Shown: positions 7,018 through 8,994 of the stretch, piece after piece | Numbering within the stretch: position 1 is the stretch's first letter | Layout: every line of letters begins with the position of its first letter | Assembly (NCBI GenBank): GCA_964575235.1 | Contig: CAZNQG010000126.1 | Location: forward strand, 1-8,994 | Direction: 5' to 3' | DNA: 8,994 nucleotides | From: SM23-62 sp964575235 | GTDB taxonomy: Bacteria > Bacteroidota > Bacteroidia > Bacteroidales > SM23-62 | Notes under the pieces: model-generated | What the model was told of the DNA's origin: nothing | Databases searched by the model: none | The model's input: only the letters and a program-made list of their open reading frames with translations | Position numbers and translations under genes: made by a program

Positions 7018-8220
7018 TCATAGCTTTCCGGCCGCATCCGTCTTCACCAGGGAAATCATGGACTGGTCTTCCGATCCGTTGTTCCCGACCAGGATGAGTC
7101 CGCCGTCAACAGAGGTAATTTCAAGCGATACCCCCTGCTGAAAACCCTCGTCCCCGAAAATCCTTCTTGATAACTCGTTCCCGGCCCCGTCGGTGAGAAC
7201 CAGGATCATATCGTCATTCCCGGTCAACGTCCTGGTACCGATTATGGCATAATTGTTATCATCCAGGATCCGGATTGCATTGCCTGCCAGACTGACCGGT
7301 TCACCGGGTTTGGCGGAAATGATCTGGGGATTCTCCCAGCCGGAAACGGTACCGAAAGCCGGAGTAACCTTGTTCAGGTAGATGCTGGTCAGTCCACTCA
7401 CGGGGTTCGTTACGGTCCCGCAAACCAGCAGGTTGTCGTCATTCATTTCCTGTATACAAAGCCCGCTGAGATCACCCGATCCTGTATAAGGTTGTGAATA
7501 TGGAACATTAAGAGACTCCTTTAAGAATTGTGTGATCTCGATTTGCTTCTTCTGTGGAAATTGTACCGTGCTGCACACTAGGAAATATGATTCGATCTCA
7601 ATTAAATAGGTATTAAGGAAGGAGGCGTTTGGATATGGGTTTCTAGGCTTCAGTGTACCCACTGGTACTCCACCGGCATCAAACCGCCGAACAATCAGAT
7701 CATAATATCCGTCATCATCTTTTCTTATACCTGCAGCCACAAAGTCCCCGGCTGAACTAACCAACAGACTGCTTCCCCTGTCATCGTTTGCATCATTTGT
7801 CCAGGTTTCCCATACAACATTGCCCTGAAGGTCGGTTTTTACCAGGTACATGTCGTATTCGGAGGTATCCGTCTGTTTCGAGTAGCCCAGGATTACGTAG
7901 CCGTCCGAGACTACCTGTATGCTGGTACCCACATCGTCGTAAGGGCCGCCGATGGTGACCGGGGACCAGGATTCCTCGTTGCCGTACTTGTCGGTTTTCA
8001 CCAGGTAGAGGTCCCGTATGCCTTCATCGTCGCTTGTGGTACCAATGGCAACGTATCCCCCGTCGGCGGTCTCCTTGACATCGTAAGCCTCCTGGGTGAG
8101 ATTGTCGGGGGTGAAATAAAATTTGATGAAGCCTCCGACCTGTTCCGGCTGGATGTCGTACTTGTTGCATGCAGTCAGCAGGATTGCAACAAGGATTGGT
8201 ATGTATCGGATCGCTCTCAT
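7018..8220 (-). CDS. Lipoprotein, probable seven-bladed beta-propeller
   Basis: This gene encodes 400 residues with a lipoprotein signal: basic start MRAIR, hydrophobic stretch, and lipobox LTAC at 15-18. Cys18 would be lipidated and anchor the protein to a membrane, probably the outer membrane. From residue 45 the sequence folds into seven repeats of about 50 residues (roughly 45-98, 99-149, 150-201, 202-253, 254-313, 314-363, 364-400). The typical unit is a DGGYVAIGT-like strand, an acidic turn, a D[LM]YLVKTD strand and a G-N turn. Repeats 1, 2, 6 and 7 are clear, 3 and 5 weaker, and 4 strongly degenerate. This resembles the self-repeating propeller proteins common in Bacteroidota, usually annotated as hypothetical or T9SS-associated. 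No catalytic residues were recognised; a binding or scaffold role is inference. The start lies 3 nt after the stop of the barrel gene, so the two are probably translated from one message. Confidence 0.9.
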   Translation of the reverse strand: MRAIRYIPILVAILLTACNKYDIQPEQVGGFIKFYFTPDNLTQEAYDVKETADGGYVAIGTTSDDEGIRDLYLVKTDKYGNEESWSPVTIGGPYDDVGTSIQVVSDGYVILGYSKQTDTSEYDMYLVKTDLQGNVVWETWTNDANDDRGSSLLVSSAGDFVAAGIRKDDDGYYDLIVRRFDAGGVPVGTLKPRNPYPNASFLNTYLIEIESYFLVCSTVQFPQKKQIEITQFLKESLNVPYSQPYTGSGDLSGLCIQEMNDDNLLVCGTVTNPVSGLTSIYLNKVTPAFGTVSGWENPQIISAKPGEPVSLAGNAIRILDDNNYAIIGTRTLTGNDDMILVLTDGAGNELSRRIFGDEGFQQGVSLEITSVDGGLILVGNNGSEDQSMISLVKTDAAGKL

Positions 8221-8223
8221 GGC

Positions 8224-8994
8224 TTACTGAATTCGTTTGGGATTGTAGAACGAACGGGCATAGCCGATACCGACCAGGAAGCTGTTCAGCCGGAAATCGG
8301 AATCCTGGTACATGTATACCCAGTTGTGGTTCTCCTGGCTGAATCGCTCGTCCGCAGCGGGAAGGTATTTGTTCAGCCCGACGTTGTACCGAAGGTCCAG
8401 GTAAAAATACCCCTTATTCAACTTGTACTTTACTCCAGCTCCTCCGAAAGCCCAGTAGTTCATCTGGTTACGGTAATCCAGGTTGTTTTCGTCCGGTCCC
8501 TTAAAAATACCCTGCGTGGTAGAGGTCTTGTTGTCGAACAGGATGCCGAGCTGGCCCCCGAGCCTCAGGTAAGGCCTGAATTTTTTCACCACAAATTCAT
8601 AGGTTCCGGAAAGCGGGATATACAGGTAGCTCTGGCGCTCAAAATGATCCAGCAGCAGGTCAGTCCCAAGCGGCGAGCTCTCGTATTCGAGCTGGAAATT
8701 CGCCTGGGCGTACATGGGTTCCAGGCTGATCTGAATCCTGCTGGTGGCGTAGAAGTTAATCAGGGCCCCTGCGTGGAAGGCAAACCCGTCTGAAGTATAT
8801 CTCGGTTCTACCTCATTCAGGTTAAAAGGTGAAAAAGGCTGGCTGATCATGCCATGGGTCCGGTTTACCCCGGCAAAGGCGCCCAGGTCGAGTATGGGTC
8901 GCGTGCGGTACTGTTCAAAGATGAACCTGAACTCGTCGGGGTCGGTCGTCGAAAGCTCATACTCCGGGTATCGTTTCAAGAAAGACAGCCTGCC
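8224..8994 (-). CDS. Outer-membrane beta-barrel protein, 5' end outside window
   Basis: The last 256 codons are visible; the frame is open to the right edge with no stop upstream. A TTG at 8979 could be taken as a start, but no signal peptide follows it, so the true start is almost certainly beyond the window. After a short polar segment (KRYPEYEL, DPDEFRFIFEQYR) the protein turns into alternating amphipathic strands separated by polar loops: LDLGAFAGVN, GFAFHAGALINFY, IQISLEPMYAQANFQLEY, YLYIPLSGTYEF, FRPYLRLGGQLGILFD, YWAFGGAGVKYKL, GYFYLDLRYNVGLN, ending with FLVGIGYARSFYNPK. This is the pattern of the outer-membrane beta-barrel (OMP_b-brl-type) proteins of Bacteroidota, about eight strands. 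The segment before the barrel resembles the tail of a TPR-like N-terminal region found in some relatives, which is inference. It is the first visible gene of the tightly spaced pair with the lipoprotein. Confidence 0.87.
   Translation of the reverse strand, partial: GRLSFLKRYPEYELSTTDPDEFRFIFEQYRTRPILDLGAFAGVNRTHGMISQPFSPFNLNEVEPRYTSDGFAFHAGALINFYATSRIQISLEPMYAQANFQLEYESSPLGTDLLLDHFERQSYLYIPLSGTYEFVVKKFRPYLRLGGQLGILFDNKTSTTQGIFKGPDENNLDYRNQMNYWAFGGAGVKYKLNKGYFYLDLRYNVGLNKYLPAADERFSQENHNWVYMYQDSDFRLNSFLVGIGYARSFYNPKRIQ

Noticed and set aside
8326..8793. 155-codon plus-strand frame opposite the barrel gene
   Set aside because: It is antisense to clear beta-barrel coding sequence and has no domain or signal of its own.
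8977..8979. TTG as start codon of the barrel gene
   Set aside because: The frame is open upstream to the window edge and no signal peptide follows the TTG; an outer-membrane barrel needs one, so the start is outside.
8224..8994. PorP/SprF-type partner of a type IX-secreted adhesin
   Set aside because: The visible sequence lacks features I associate with that family, and the N-terminus is missing; a general outer-membrane barrel is the safer call.

Overview
The window reads as a fragment of a Bacteroidota genome of moderate GC content. The reasons are a very large modular secreted protein with PKD/Ig-like, jelly-roll and Omp28-like modules, a Bacteroidota-style outer-membrane beta-barrel protein, a lipoprotein with a canonical lipobox, and the absence of strong Shine-Dalgarno sequences before the starts. 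The exact lineage cannot be fixed from this window. All three supported genes lie on the minus strand and fill almost the whole window, so there is no long gene-free stretch.

In transcription order (right to left), the first gene is the 3' part of an outer-membrane beta-barrel protein (8994..8224), whose start lies beyond the right edge. Only 3 nt after its stop comes a 400-residue lipoprotein (8220..7018) that looks like a seven-bladed beta-propeller. After a 104-nt gap comes a giant secreted protein (6913..1) that is open for 2304 codons and runs off the left edge without a stop.

The giant protein starts with a type I signal peptide. It continues with nine tandem repeats of about 110 residues (residues 23-1025), each carrying a DFD-x-D/N-like acidic motif. 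Then come three further Ig-like repeats of about 107 residues (1026-1347), a block of Ig-like, 'GPG' and PKD-type modules (1348-1890), a MAM/jelly-roll-like domain (1891-2086) and an Omp28-like thioredoxin-fold domain without cysteines (2087-2304+). A type IX secretion sorting domain is expected beyond the left edge but is not visible.

The tight spacing suggests that the barrel protein and the lipoprotein are co-transcribed. The giant protein could be in the same operon or have its own promoter in the 104-nt gap. A plausible but unproven reading is a cell-surface unit: an outer-membrane barrel, a surface or periplasmic propeller lipoprotein, and a long filamentous adhesin-like protein. No RNA genes, mobile elements or CRISPR arrays were seen. 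The most unusual structure is the repeat array, whose central units are spaced by exactly 333 nt and share short identical DNA words at that spacing.
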